DNA of 64,000 nt. Origin: Linnemannia schmuckeri. Lineage: Eukaryota > Mortierellomycota > Mortierellomycetes > Mortierellales > Mortierellaceae. This document shows positions 1 through 11,675 of this stretch, piece by piece. A program made the position numbers and the translations under genes. Location: the NCBI GenBank assembly GCA_029449235.1, contig JANATG010000003.1:2852001-2916000 (forward strand), read 5' to 3'. Below the pieces are notes generated by a model. The model was given only the letters and a program-made list of their open reading frames with translations. It was not told where the DNA came from and searched no databases. The first letter of the stretch is position 1, and each line of letters opens with the position of its first letter.

Positions 1-1200
<1,200 letters not shown>

Positions 1201-1567
1201 ATGAAGCCCACGTTCTCGTCCATCGCATTGGTCAGCTTGGTCTGCCTTCAGTACCTCGCCGGTACCTCCACCGCTCAAGTCACCACTACCACTGCTTCCG
1301 GTGCCCCTGTCACTCCCACTAGCACCACACCTGCGGTCGTCCCCACGCCCACAGTACCCGCCTGGGTAAACACCCCCGGGTTGGTGGTCAACTCTGTCTT
1401 TGATGGATTGACCGTTATGCAAAACTCGTTCGTCTCCATCTCGGCCTCTCTCGTTGACGGACGACCCATGAGTATGTCCTATTTCTCTTTTTGTTGTTTA
1501 TTTTGTGGATGTTGGTGGTTTGCTCTTGTTTACAACATAGGGCTCTTTGTTTGTCGCCTCTCTCTCT

Positions 1568-1649
<82 letters not shown>

Positions 1650-2302
1650 TCCACCTTTTTTCACCCACACTCTCCAAGTTCTCCTCCACTTTAACCTGTA
1701 CCCTTCGCCGCATAACTACCCTTTTCTAACACTTCAACTCTTTGCTGTTCTATTAACGCGAGTAGGCTCGATTTTGATCACAGTGGCTAAGAAGGATGGG
1801 TCCGGAAACACGACCATTGCCGACATCAAGCAAGCCAACCTCGTGACCCCTAGACAGCTCTGGAACGTCAGCTCTGACAGCTACCCCGTTGGCCCTTACG
1901 TCGTAAAGTGACCCCGTTACTTTCTGTTCTCTCCTCGCCTTACTTTACACCCTTTCATTTACTCTATGCACTGGTGCACTTAATTCTTACATCTAACCCC
2001 AATCGACACGTTCATTTCTTCTTATACCTAATCAATTATAGCTGAGCATGATTGTGACCCCCGGAACGTCCAACACAACCGCCACAACCGGCACCCCAGC
2101 TGTCCCTCAGCCCTCAACTGGAGTTCCTCCCCCAACTACCGGAGCTGCCAGCATCTATTACTGGAAGGCAAATATTTTTGTTCGTGGGCCTCAGGCTCCC
2201 ATCCTCGCCGGTGGAGCTGCTTCTGGACGCAGCGTCGGATCGACTGCTGGATATATTGCTGCAGCTGGAGTGACTCTTCTTGGATCCCTCCTCGTTCTTT
2301 AA
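1201..2302 (+). CDS. GPI-anchored Ser/Thr-rich cell-surface protein
   Basis: Proposed CDS: join(1201..1471,1766..1907,2047..2302), 222 aa. The N-terminus has a typical signal peptide (Met-Lys, then hydrophobic residues to about aa 25, ending Ala-Gln). A Thr/Pro-rich linker follows, then a compact domain that starts near 'WVNTPG' and spans both introns. A second Thr/Pro-rich stretch precedes a small-residue omega site region (Gly-Gly-Ala-Ala-Ser-Gly) and a hydrophobic C-terminal tail, the layout of a GPI-anchored protein. Intron 1 (donor GTATGT, acceptor GAGTAG) contains a second long CT tract. Intron 2 starts GTGACC and ends CTGAG. Both joins keep frame. The general layout resembles fungal Kre9/Knh-like or Ser-Thr-rich GPI proteins; the exact family is not recognised. 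It probably resides in the cell wall or plasma membrane. Confidence 0.75.
1576..1641. repeat. CT microsatellite inside intron 1
   Basis: About 33 CT units, with slightly interrupted flanks from 1559, lie in the first intron of the GPI-protein gene. This is the second long CT tract in the same transcription unit. It sits on the coding strand as a long pyrimidine stretch well upstream of the acceptor at 1765. Confidence 0.9.
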
Positions 2303-2536
2303 AATTGCAAGGCGACTATATCACTCAGCTATCTTACAACTTTAATTGTGCCACTAATTATTGACTTGATGGGGTCCATGTTATATTCAAGACATTTACG
2401 AAAAAAGTAATAAAAAAAAAGGATCGAAATACTATTGTTGACTTAGTTGTTCATAAAAAAACATAACTTGTTATTGAATCTCTGTAATGATGCGTCATCT
2501 ACGTTCTTCCGTCTAATATAACACATTCATGATCGC

Positions 2537-3779
2537 TTAGTGCTTAGCCTTGACCAAGGTACCACCATCAACAGGGATAATAGCTCCCGTCGTATAAGCG
2601 CCCGCTCTGGAGGCAAGGTAAATCGCCGTCGCAGCCACATCCTCAGGCTGACCAATCCGTCCCAATGGCACATTACCCACAATCTGCTCTCCGAAATCCC
2701 TCAACGTCTGCGCCATCATCTTGGACTCGAATGGGCCGGGCGCAATAGCATTACAGGTAATATGACGAGCTCCGAGGTGTCCTGCCATGACACGGGTTAT
2801 TTGGTGGAGGGCGGCCTTGGAAGCCGAGTAGGCGTAGGTCTCTTGGGTAGGGATATGGATTCCGTCAACAGAACCGATGTTGATAATGGAGGAGGGGTGG
2901 GTGACGGTGGCGGCAGCGTCGAGGAGGGGAAGGAGGGCTTGAGTGAGGGAGAAGACGCGCTTGAGGTTCAGGTTCATGACCTTTTCGAATGCTTGGTCTG
3001 GGTACGTCGCAATCGACTCTCCCCACTATTTTTTTTTTGTAGGTTTTGAAGACAGAAAGGAGAGGGTTGAGAGGGTTAGGTTAGGAGGTGTTGAATTTGG
3101 ACTCATGTAAAAGGAATTGTCGTCGATGAAGCGTCGTGGGAAATAAATGCAGGTCAAGGGATGTGACTTACAGTAGCACCGGCGTTGTTGATCAAAACAT
3201 GGAGCTCTATTCACACACGCACGCAGAAGCAAAAGAGGATGCATTTAATGTCAATACTCGAATCCTCAATACATGTCGTCAATATCCACTCATCACTCTT
3301 CTCAATTCTCCTCCTCCGTAACAAAAGATAAAAAAAAAAACTTACTGGATTCACGCTTGCCAATCTCGGCGGTAAGACGCTTGACCTCATCAAGGCTCTG
3401 GAGGTCCGCAGGGATGGAAATGCACTGACCGGGGCCGACCTTGGACAACTCCTCGGCAACATTGTCACAGACCTTGGCCGATCGCGACGAGATATAGACC
3501 TTGGCGCCGTTGACCACAAATCCGTGTGCGATCATCAATCCGATTCTAAGTAAGGGGAAGGAGAGAGAGGTGAAGGGGTAGTGGTCAGGAAGAGAAGCTT
3601 GAGAGACATTCGGGGCGTGGTAGAAGATACAACGTGAGGGTTGGAAGTGCTGGTGAGTCTGGAGCGGGAGACAATGGAGAAATAGGGGTGCCGTTGACAT
3701 ACCCACGGCTGCCTCCAGTGACGAGGACGACCTTGTCCTTGACGTCAAAGAGCGACGAGGTGTGCATAGACGACGACAT
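2537..3779 (-). CDS. Short-chain dehydrogenase/reductase (SDR)
   Basis: Proposed CDS: complement(join(2537..3025,3172..3206,3346..3545,3703..3779)), 266 aa, four exons with all phases consistent. It is a classical SDR. The glycine-rich cofactor loop is 'VTGGSRG' (about aa 20-26, interrupted by intron 1) followed by 'IG'. 'NNAG' marks strand beta 4. The catalytic Ser is in 'NIGSVDG' and the Tyr/Lys pair is in 'YAYSASKAA'. The C-terminal part has 'PLGRIGQPED' and 'PVDGGT', typical of NADP-dependent reductases of the 3-oxoacyl-reductase/RhlG-like group. Arg after the glycine motif suggests NADPH. The substrate cannot be told from sequence. No targeting signal is evident. Start chosen at 'MSSSMHTSSLF', just ahead of the Rossmann fold. 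Confidence 0.88.
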
Positions 3780-4357
3780 TGTTTTGTTATATGTGTTGAG
3801 AGTAAAAGAGCGAGGAGTAAAGGATAAAAGTAAAGAAAGGTGTGAGGAGCAAGAAGAAAGAAGAGAGAAAAAAGTAATGAATGTCGTTTTTGTGCATGAA
3901 GCTCTCCACCTTTTTGTCCATTTGTCCAAGTGGGATCACCTTAGAATATTTAGAACACTTTTTTTTTTTTTTTGGCAGTGGCACCGACCGGAGTTCGATC
4001 CTCCAATTGTGACGGCCGATCACCTCCACTGCACCTCTCTGTTGCGGCTGGCTCACAATCGACGAGACCTCCACAATTCCCTTCCCCCTCCCCGGACAAA
4101 CAGAAATTATCGGGTGTAATCCAATGACCGTTAGCGCCGCTGTGTTCGGAGGGAGAGAAAGAAGGAGGTTTAATGTTGCATACTCCCCGGATACATATAG
4201 CCGGAGCTGAATTCCTACGTCAATTGCTAACTAATCATGTCACAGTCAGACGCAGATAGAGACGCGTGGCATAGAAGATACGTTGTACAATAATAGTTTG
4301 TTTATTTTATGGAATGGAGAAAAGGTTGGATATACACAAAAACAAAGGTGGAACAGT
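3780..4357. other. Intergenic region with a hairpin bearing a T-arm-like motif
   Basis: This is the promoter side of the SDR gene and the 3' side of the acyl-CoA oxidase gene. A poly(T) run (3959-3973) is followed by perfectly complementary 7-bp arms at 3975-3981 and 4026-4032. Inside, GGAG/CTCC (3990-3993/4001-4004) encloses the loop TTCGATC, which looks like a tRNA T-arm. It does not fold as a complete tRNA. No coding sequence seen. Confidence 0.45.
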
Positions 4358-6984
4358 CTAGCACTTGCAGCCCTTCTTCTCATCGCCGGGACGAGGGGCG
4401 TTGAGCAAAGGTGCAGCATACTTGTGCCAGTATGCTGGGGGCTCGAACGACTTCTGGGCAGCGTTGACGGTACCAAAGTAAGCAGGGTAGATGTTTCCAT
4501 CATACTTGCCAATGGGGGCCTTGAGCACATAGTCGGGGATGACCCAGGCATCGACCAAGGGGACAGCATCCTTACGGAGATCCTTGCACTGGTCCAAGAA
4601 CAGCTGGCGGACATGCTTGGCATGGTTTCCATCAAAGTAACCCTCCTCCAAGAACAGATCCAAATGCTTGCGAAGAGCAAAAGTGCTCATCAATTGACCC
4701 ATCTTGCGGAGCATACCATAGACGGGGGTGTTCTTCTCGCGATCGATACCGCGCTGATAGAGGATCAAGAAGTATCTCCAGGCATGGACATCGGCAAGAC
4801 GGACAAGCTCGGTCTGGTTGGCGTTCCAGGCCTGGTCAAAGTTGGACTTGCCAGCCTCGGCCAAGATCGCAGCCAGGTCGGTCGCCTTCTTGGCGCAGGC
4901 CCAGGTCAAGGCATCAATCACAAACTCGTGGCTGAGCAAGTCGCGAGGATCCTGGAATGAAGTCTTGGGATTCGACAGGATCTTCTTGTAGTCGTTAAAG
5001 TAGCTGACCGAGCCAACAACCTCCTGGCCCTCTTGAGCCCACTTGAGAGTCGTGATCAAGTAACGGGCAGACTGCTGCATCAAGACGACGTTGTCTCCAC
5101 CTCCGGTGGTAACGACTCCATAGTCACCAATCAAACCGGCAATCGAGTTGTAGGCAGAGTAAGCGTGACCACCGCAGGCACGACGGCAGGACTCGAGGAT
5201 TTCAGTGACATACCAGGCAAGGGCTCCCTTGAAACCGGCAGAGACTCCGTGCTGATCGGGGATCTCACGCATAAAGGCACCGGCATCAGTCTGGGCATAC
5301 TCGGCAACCTCGTCCCACTTGTCAAACAACTCGCGGTCGACAATGTTCAACATATAGATGAACGCAACTCCGGGCATCAAGCTGGTGTAATGGGTCTGGT
5401 AATCCAGAATCTGCTCATCGTGGTTACCCTGGCGACGGACAGCTCCGTAGCGGACAGCGATAGTCAAGGTCTGGGCAAGGACAACCTGGGAACCACTGAG
5501 AATAGTGAAACGCTCGGGAATCAAGGTAGCATAGGAGAGGATGGGATTGGGCGAAGGAGTGAACTCGCCCTCGGGGCTCATCGAGGCCCACTTCATCAAC
5601 ATGTTCTCGCGGGGGATGCGGACAGAGGTGAACTGGATCCAACCGTTATCGAGACCTTGACGGGAGGACTTGTGGCCGATATCGCCGCAGGTGACTCCGG
5701 GTAAAAGGCGACCGGTCTTGGGGTCACGGAGGGGGACGATGAACCAGTTGATACCATGGTTCTCGCCATCGACAACAGTCTGGCAAATAGCGACTATTTG
5801 CGTAAAGGCAATAACATCCAGTTAGTTTCTGGAATCTTGTCTCAAATCATATGTGCGTACAGTATGTCGAGAAGATGTGGCTCTCGTGTAAAGTGACAGA
5901 AGTGACAAGGGGAATTTTAACCCAACACAGATCGATGATTCTTGTGGGAGAGGTTGGAGAAAAATAAAGCAATGTCTCCTTTTCCATGAACGAGGGAGGG
6001 CTTCGCTTACCGGTGTGAGTGGCGGTCTCGCCAGACATTCCGATCCACCACTTAGTGGAAGTCAAGGTAGGCGAGTGGATCACAAACTCGTTGGTGGCAC
6101 GGTCGTAGGTTGAGGTAGTCTCCAATCCACGCAAGTTGGAAGAGTGTCCCAACTCAGTCTAATGTTGAAGAGAAGAAAGGAGAGTCAGTTTGGTATGCAT
6201 GTGTACACCAACTGTCCTTGTCCGTGCCAATGTAAAAATGAATGAAACCACATGTCACTGCACAGAAAGTACGAGAAGCAAGGAGAGATATTGAGCCGGA
6301 AACAAGCAACTGATCGTCAGACAAGAATGAACATACCATGGCGAAGCATCCAATGACTCTCCAGTTCTCAATATCGTCCATCCACTTGTCCTGCTGCTCC
6401 GAAGTTCCAAAGAGCATCAAGGCCTGCTTGAACAACATGTCGTGGACATACATCCTCATCGAGTACGACTCAGAGTAAAAAGCCATGGCCATAAACAATG
6501 CCTGGCGGAGACGAGGGTCCTTAATCTGCTTCTTAAGCTCGATGGTGCGTGCAATCTGGCGCATCGTCTGCTCACGGTCCTCGGCACGGGTCAAGTCGTA
6601 GTGATGACCCTCGCGCATACGCAGATCAGGATCTCTCTGGATCATTTGGTACGCCAGGCTCTATGTTTAGTTCAAATGCAAATAGGCATAATTGGTTAAT
6701 AACTTGGTCCCTTACATGAATACGAAGCGAAGAGATGCCGTTCACTGTTACAAAAAGGAAGAGTTAAAAATCCTTACGAGGGCCTCGACGTTCTCCTTGC
6801 CACGGAGGATGACCTGGGTCATGTCCTCGACCTTGAAGGAGGCGTTGGCACGCTCACGGGCCAGATCAGCGGGGCCGGTGGGTTTGTCGTTGTGGATGGC
6901 ATGGCGCTGGAAGCAGGGCTGGATAGAGAGGTGGTTCTGCACAGCGTGCAGACGAGCCACGGCGGTTGTCGAGTTAGGGTCCAT
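4358..6984 (-). CDS. Peroxisomal acyl-CoA oxidase
   Basis: Proposed CDS: complement(join(4358..5793,6011..6158,6337..6660,6778..6984)), 704 aa, the usual length for fungal acyl-CoA oxidases. The enzyme catalyses the first, H2O2-producing step of peroxisomal fatty-acid beta-oxidation with FAD. An N-terminal acyl-CoA oxidase domain is followed by the middle FAD-contact region (the 'TELGHSSN' and 'KWWIGMSGETATHT' segments, 'NHGINWFIVPLRD'). The long C-terminal half contains 'HAYSAYN' and 'GGDNVVLMQQ', characteristic of the family. The C-terminus (KKGCKC) is not a PTS1 tripeptide. Residues 11-19 read R-L-x5-H-L, a PTS2-type import signal. The start codon is the first Met of the frame holding this signal. 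Introns are short (113-217 bp) and all joins keep phase. Confidence 0.95.
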
Positions 6985-7351
6985 TTTATGTTAGTTGAAT
7001 GAATGAAAGACGAAACAAGAAATGCAAAGGAGGAGGGACGAATGAGTGTTGATGAGAGAGTAAGAGACAGAGAGAGGGAGAGCAGAAGAAAAGAAGGATG
7101 AGCGATTGAGATTGTCGGAAGGAGGAGAAGGTAGCGATCAATAAAGAGACAAAGGACAAGAAAAGGAAGAGACAAAACGGGAGGGAGAAGCAACTTCAAT
7201 TTATATGTCTTTGAGCGACAATCGGTTAATCCCACATGCTCATGGGCAAAATATCATAAAGCACACGCCCTGTTGAACGATTGGGGTTTCATCTCTGTGC
7301 TCTATCTTCCTTCTTTCACCTCTACTTGCCACTTCAGGTCATTTCTCCTCC

Positions 7352-7398
<47 letters not shown>

Positions 7399-8631
7399 TC
7401 AGGGGTGTGTGGGTGTGTGGACGAATATACAGATGATAGGTTACACGGTACCCACACTATGAAAATTTTGAAAATACACTCCTCCTTCCCCATGTCTGTC
7501 ACTTGTCGCTTCCGAGAAGTGTCACTTTGGATGCGGCTCACATTTTACCCTGCCTGTCAACAACACCATGAAGCGACACATAACAACAAGTGAACAAACA
7601 AAGGGTAAGGGGCTCCATCTACCTTCGGACCAAAAAACCCTTTCCCTGCAAACATATCCTTCTTCACCCTCAATACATCCGGCACCCTCATTTTCTAAAG
7701 ACCGATCACTATCACACTTCCACGCGTTTTCTCTTATGCCTATGTCACAGCATATCTGTCACCCATGAGAGCCTTAGCGTACTCCGGTTTTCGTTTGTTC
7801 TCTTGAACGCGCACGCTTCCATCAAGCCCATTCGCCTACTTGGACTCTTGCCACTCTATTCCCCCACAATTTTGAGGTCCCATAGTTCGGCTCAAGAACA
7901 CTTGTTTATACAATTGTCACTTTTAGCAAACGCGACTTTGTGATACTATGCTGGATTGGGGCAACAAAAACAGCAGCAGCAGCAGCAGCAGCAACAAAAA
8001 TACCTTCCTCACATGCCTTTGAAACCATCATCACTACCAACTACTGTAGGTAAACAGGAGCAAAAGAAAGCACTCTTCGCTGTTTTTCGTGAACGAGACC
8101 TAGCAAGACGCTTTGAGCACACTATTGTTTATGTCCGCATTCACGACATACAAATCTACACCCCAATTACTTTACACCTTTACACATTCCGACCTTTTTC
8201 AGGCCTCTAAATCTCTTTAAAACCCCCTTCTGACCTTCTCCAGACCCTCTCTTGACCGTCTTCAGATATACTTCAGATCTTCTACAGACCTTCCGCTTCG
8301 CCTCCATGCCAGAACATCTGGTTGTTGAACCTCTCCTCACCAAAAACACCAATTCTGCCACCTACAATGTGCAGATTCGACATAAAAGACTGAAAAGTAA
8401 TATTTATGGGACCCTGAGAAGTATATAAATGGGGTTGCATTCAAATGAACGCAGTGTATCGAATTTTTATGTGAACAAAGAGTAGGGTTGAATCGTATCA
8501 AAACATGGCGAGGGGATGTAGCTTTTTAAAAAGAGGGAGAATGAGTGAGTGAGTGTGGAGAGATTTGTATGAAAAAGAGGTTTGGAACAGACGGAGAGAG
8601 TGGGAGTGGAGTAGCATAGACAAGAGATAGC
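6985..8631. other. Intergenic region with CT and CAG microsatellites
   Basis: This 1.6 kb separates the start of acyl-CoA oxidase from the 3' end of ATP2, both on the minus strand. It holds a CT run at 7357-7396 and a CAG/CAA run at about 7967-8000. The part next to 6985 is purine-rich on the plus strand, thus pyrimidine-rich in the oxidase leader. Short open frames look random. No gene seen. Confidence 0.6.
7357..7396. repeat. (CT)20 microsatellite
   Basis: Twenty perfect CT units lie in the intergenic region about 370 bp upstream of the acyl-CoA oxidase start codon. Confidence 0.9.
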
Positions 8632-11288
8632 TTAGTTGCCAGAGATCTCAGCAGCGAGCTTGGCAGCCTTGGCAGCAGCATCCTCGATATCACCGACCAT
8701 GTAGAAGGCAGCCTCGGGCAAGTGATCGTGCTTACCCTCGAGAACCTCCTTGAAGGAGCGGATGGTATCCTCGAGCTTGACCAAGCGACCCTCGGAACCA
8801 GTGAAGACCTGGGCGACGGTGAAGGGCTGGGACAAGAACTTCTGGATCTTACGGGCACGCTCGACGGTCAACTTGTCCTCCTCGGACAACTCATCCATAC
8901 CCAAAATGGCAATAATATCCTGGAGCGACTTGTACGACTGGAGGATCTGCTGGGTCTTGGAGGCGGTCTCGTAGTGCTCCTCACCAACGATACGGGGATC
9001 CAACATACGGGACTTGGAGTCAAGGGGATCGACGGCGGGGTAAATACCCAACTCAGAGATACCACGGGACAAGACGGTGGTGGCGTCCAAATGGGCGAAG
9101 GTGGTGGCAGGAGCGGGATCGGTCAAATCATCAGCAGGGACGTAGACGGCCTGGACGGAGGTAATGGAACCCTTCTTAGTGGTGGTAATACGCTCCTGCA
9201 TTCCTCCCATATCGGTGGAAAGAGTAGGCTGGTAACCGACAGCGGAGGGAATACGACCCAAAAGAGCAGACACCTCAGAACCGGCCTGGGTGAAACGGAA
9301 AATGTTGTCAATGAAGAGCAACACATCCTGACCCTCCTGATCACGGAAGTACTCGGCAATGGTCAAACCGGTCAAGGCGACACGGGCACGGGCACCTGGG
9401 GGCTCGTTCATCTGTCCGAAGACAAGGGCGGCCTTGGACTCGCCGTCCAGCTTGATGACTCCGGTCTCCATCATCTCGTGGTACAAATCGTTACCCTCAC
9501 GGGTACGCTCTCCGACACCAGCGAAGACGGAGTAACCTCCGTGGTGCTTGGCAATGTTGTTAATCAACTCCTGAATGAAGACAGTCTTTCCGACACCGGC
9601 ACCTCCGAAGAGACCAATCTTACCACCACGAGCGTAGGGGGCGAGCAAATCGACGACCTTGATACCGGTGACGAGAACCTCGGGGACGACGGACTGGTCG
9701 ACGAACTCGGGAGCCTCGCAATGGATGGGGGCGGACTGCTTGGCGTTGATGGGGCCACGCTCGTCGATGGGCTCACCGATGACGTTGATGATACGGCCCA
9801 AGCACTCGGGGCCGACGGGGATAGTGATGGGGGCACCAGTGTCCTCAACGGGCTGGCCACGGACAAGACCCTCAGTTCCGTCCATGGCAATGGTGCGGAC
9901 GGTGTTCTCTCCCAAGTGCTGGGCGACCTCAAGAACCAAACGACGGTCCAAGTTCTTGACCTCGAGAGCGTTCAAGATGGAGGGGAGCTTGCCCTGGTCG
10001 AACTGGACATCGACGACGGCACCAATGACGGAGCGAATCTGGCCAGAGGACTTGGCATCGGAAGCATAGCCAGCTAGTTGTTACAATTGAATAAATAGAA
10101 GGTTAGTTTTCTGTACTTGTGTGTCGGGATATATTGCGTGTAATAATGTGGGGTAACGAGGATCGATATCTCTGTTGCCACCGTTGAGTAATGCTCTACC
10201 CATTGATCATCAGAAAGAAAGGAGGAGGCGATTGGAGGCGTGCCGTACGTGGTTATAACAGAGTCAAGGATAACAACGAAAAAGTTGATCTGGAGTAGAT
10301 CAGACTCTCATGTAGCAGTAGATTCGTAACCCCAAGGAGCACAGACACTCGTCTCCAAAGCACCCGATGTTTCGTCTCTTCTTTGCATTACTTGTCTTAG
10401 AAGTGAATTCCTCATCCCTATGAGAGAATAGTGTGATCTGTCGTCTGTCACCATCAGGCACCCATGATCGGGACTGGCCCTCTCCCTTTCTCACCCTCAG
10501 TCCCAGGCTCAGATAAATAATATTTTCGACCTCAAAAATATAAACACCGCTTCCGATCCAACATCGGGTGCAAACTTGAATCTCTTGAGCAGCGACGATG
10601 ACCTCTTTTATCGTATTACTGGCGTACACGCACGCACTCTTGTAAAAAAAAAAAAAAAGAAAAGAAAAAAAGAAAGAGATATAGGAAAGAAAGGAGTGGT
10701 AGCAAGGAGAAGAGAAGCTCAGGCACCAAAATAGAATGGGGGCGAGAACTCGTCCCGATCTGCGATCGAGTGGAGAAAGAATATATCATCCAAAAAGGAA
10801 ACAGGGAACCAGGATGATTGGAAGAGAGAAATGGCAGCGTGTCGGGGAAGAGGTGTGAGGTGTCGAGGTTGGATCGCTATTGTCTGCAGTTGATGTGGCT
10901 TTCTGTTGCCTCTTGATTGTTGCCACTGTATGTGCCCTGAGAGTACAGTGCGTGTGTATTTGCTTCTGCATACACCAGACTTTCGAAATATTGCCTGTCA
11001 CTGTCGCTGTTGTGTTAACAGTCTCTGCTTCTTGCTGTCACTTTTGTCGACGTTATTGTTGCCGCTATCGTTGTCATTATGCTTGGAGGTCGCTTGTTCT
11101 CCTGTTTTTCAACAGTCAGCCGATCTCTCCCTTTGATTGTAGATGAGAAAGTAAGAAGGTAGGGTAAGAGTGGAGATGATGAAAGTTTCTTGCTTACCCT
11201 TCAAGAAGGCGGCGTTGAAGGCCTTGGGGGCGGTCTTGATGGCAGCGGCGCTCTTGGAGAGACGCGAGATGTTGCGAAGTGCGTACAT
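8632..11288 (-). CDS. ATP2: Mitochondrial F1 ATP synthase subunit beta
   Basis: Proposed CDS: complement(join(8632..10073,11198..11288)), 510 aa, the length of known fungal beta subunits. It is the catalytic subunit of mitochondrial F1Fo ATP synthase. Exon 1 encodes only about 30 residues rich in Ala, Lys, Arg and Ser without acidic residues, a mitochondrial presequence. Exon 2 carries the mature enzyme. The P-loop 'GGAGVGKTV' is near aa 187-195, followed by 'GERTREGNDLY' with the catalytic Glu. Also visible are 'LLFIDNIFRFTQAG' (Walker B), 'ALLGRIPSAVGYQPTL', and the DELSEED equivalent 'MDELSEEDK' near the C-terminus. The single intron is 1,124 bp, about ten times the usual intron here. It has donor GTAAGC and acceptor TAG and keeps phase. 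Codon use is strongly biased, as expected for a very highly expressed gene. Confidence 0.98.
10074..11197 (-). other. Unusually long intron of ATP2
   Basis: This 1,124-bp intron separates presequence from mature protein. I see no intact gene inside; open frames on both strands look random. It holds an A-rich stretch at 10645-10675. I looked for a box C/D snoRNA on the sense (minus) strand: a TGATGA lies at 10207-10212, but no suitably placed CTGA box follows. A role as first-intron enhancer is possible but not shown by sequence. Confidence 0.5.
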
Positions 11289-11675
11289 GGTTAATCCACG
11301 GGCGAGGAAGGGGGAGGGGGGAGGGGAGAGGGAAGAGATGGATACTTTTCAAAACAAGGCGGAACGGGGGAATATCACTTCTTCGCTTTCTCTTGGAGGG
11401 AGCACCCGGTTATCGTACTTGTTTACGCATCTTTACACGGCGTAGAAGCACGATCTGCAAGACAAGAATTAGTGACGGGTCAGGCCCTTAATTGATCTTG
11501 CGTTACACTTTTGACCAGATCATGTACTAAACGTCATCATCTCCATGGCTACTGGACAATGGGCCTAAACCCATTTTAGGAAAGAGACGGAATTGACAGT
11601 CCAACGAAATTATTCTTAATTTGGAATAATCTTCAAACTCAATTTTTCACAAGCTCATTTGAATTATCAATTTAT
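11289..11675. other. ATP2 promoter side and edge of the accessory island
   Basis: Nearly 400 bp upstream of ATP2, ending at the last codons of the decayed MULE transposase. No coding sequence. The stretch 11560-11670 is AT-rich. I found no terminal inverted repeat matching the other side of the MULE relic. Confidence 0.4.

Noticed and set aside
8722..10077. 451-codon frame on the plus strand
   Set aside because: It is antisense to ATP2; strong codon bias of a highly expressed gene removes stops from the opposite strand.
10207..10212. TGATGA (C-box-like) in the ATP2 intron, minus strand
   Set aside because: No correctly spaced CTGA box downstream on that strand.
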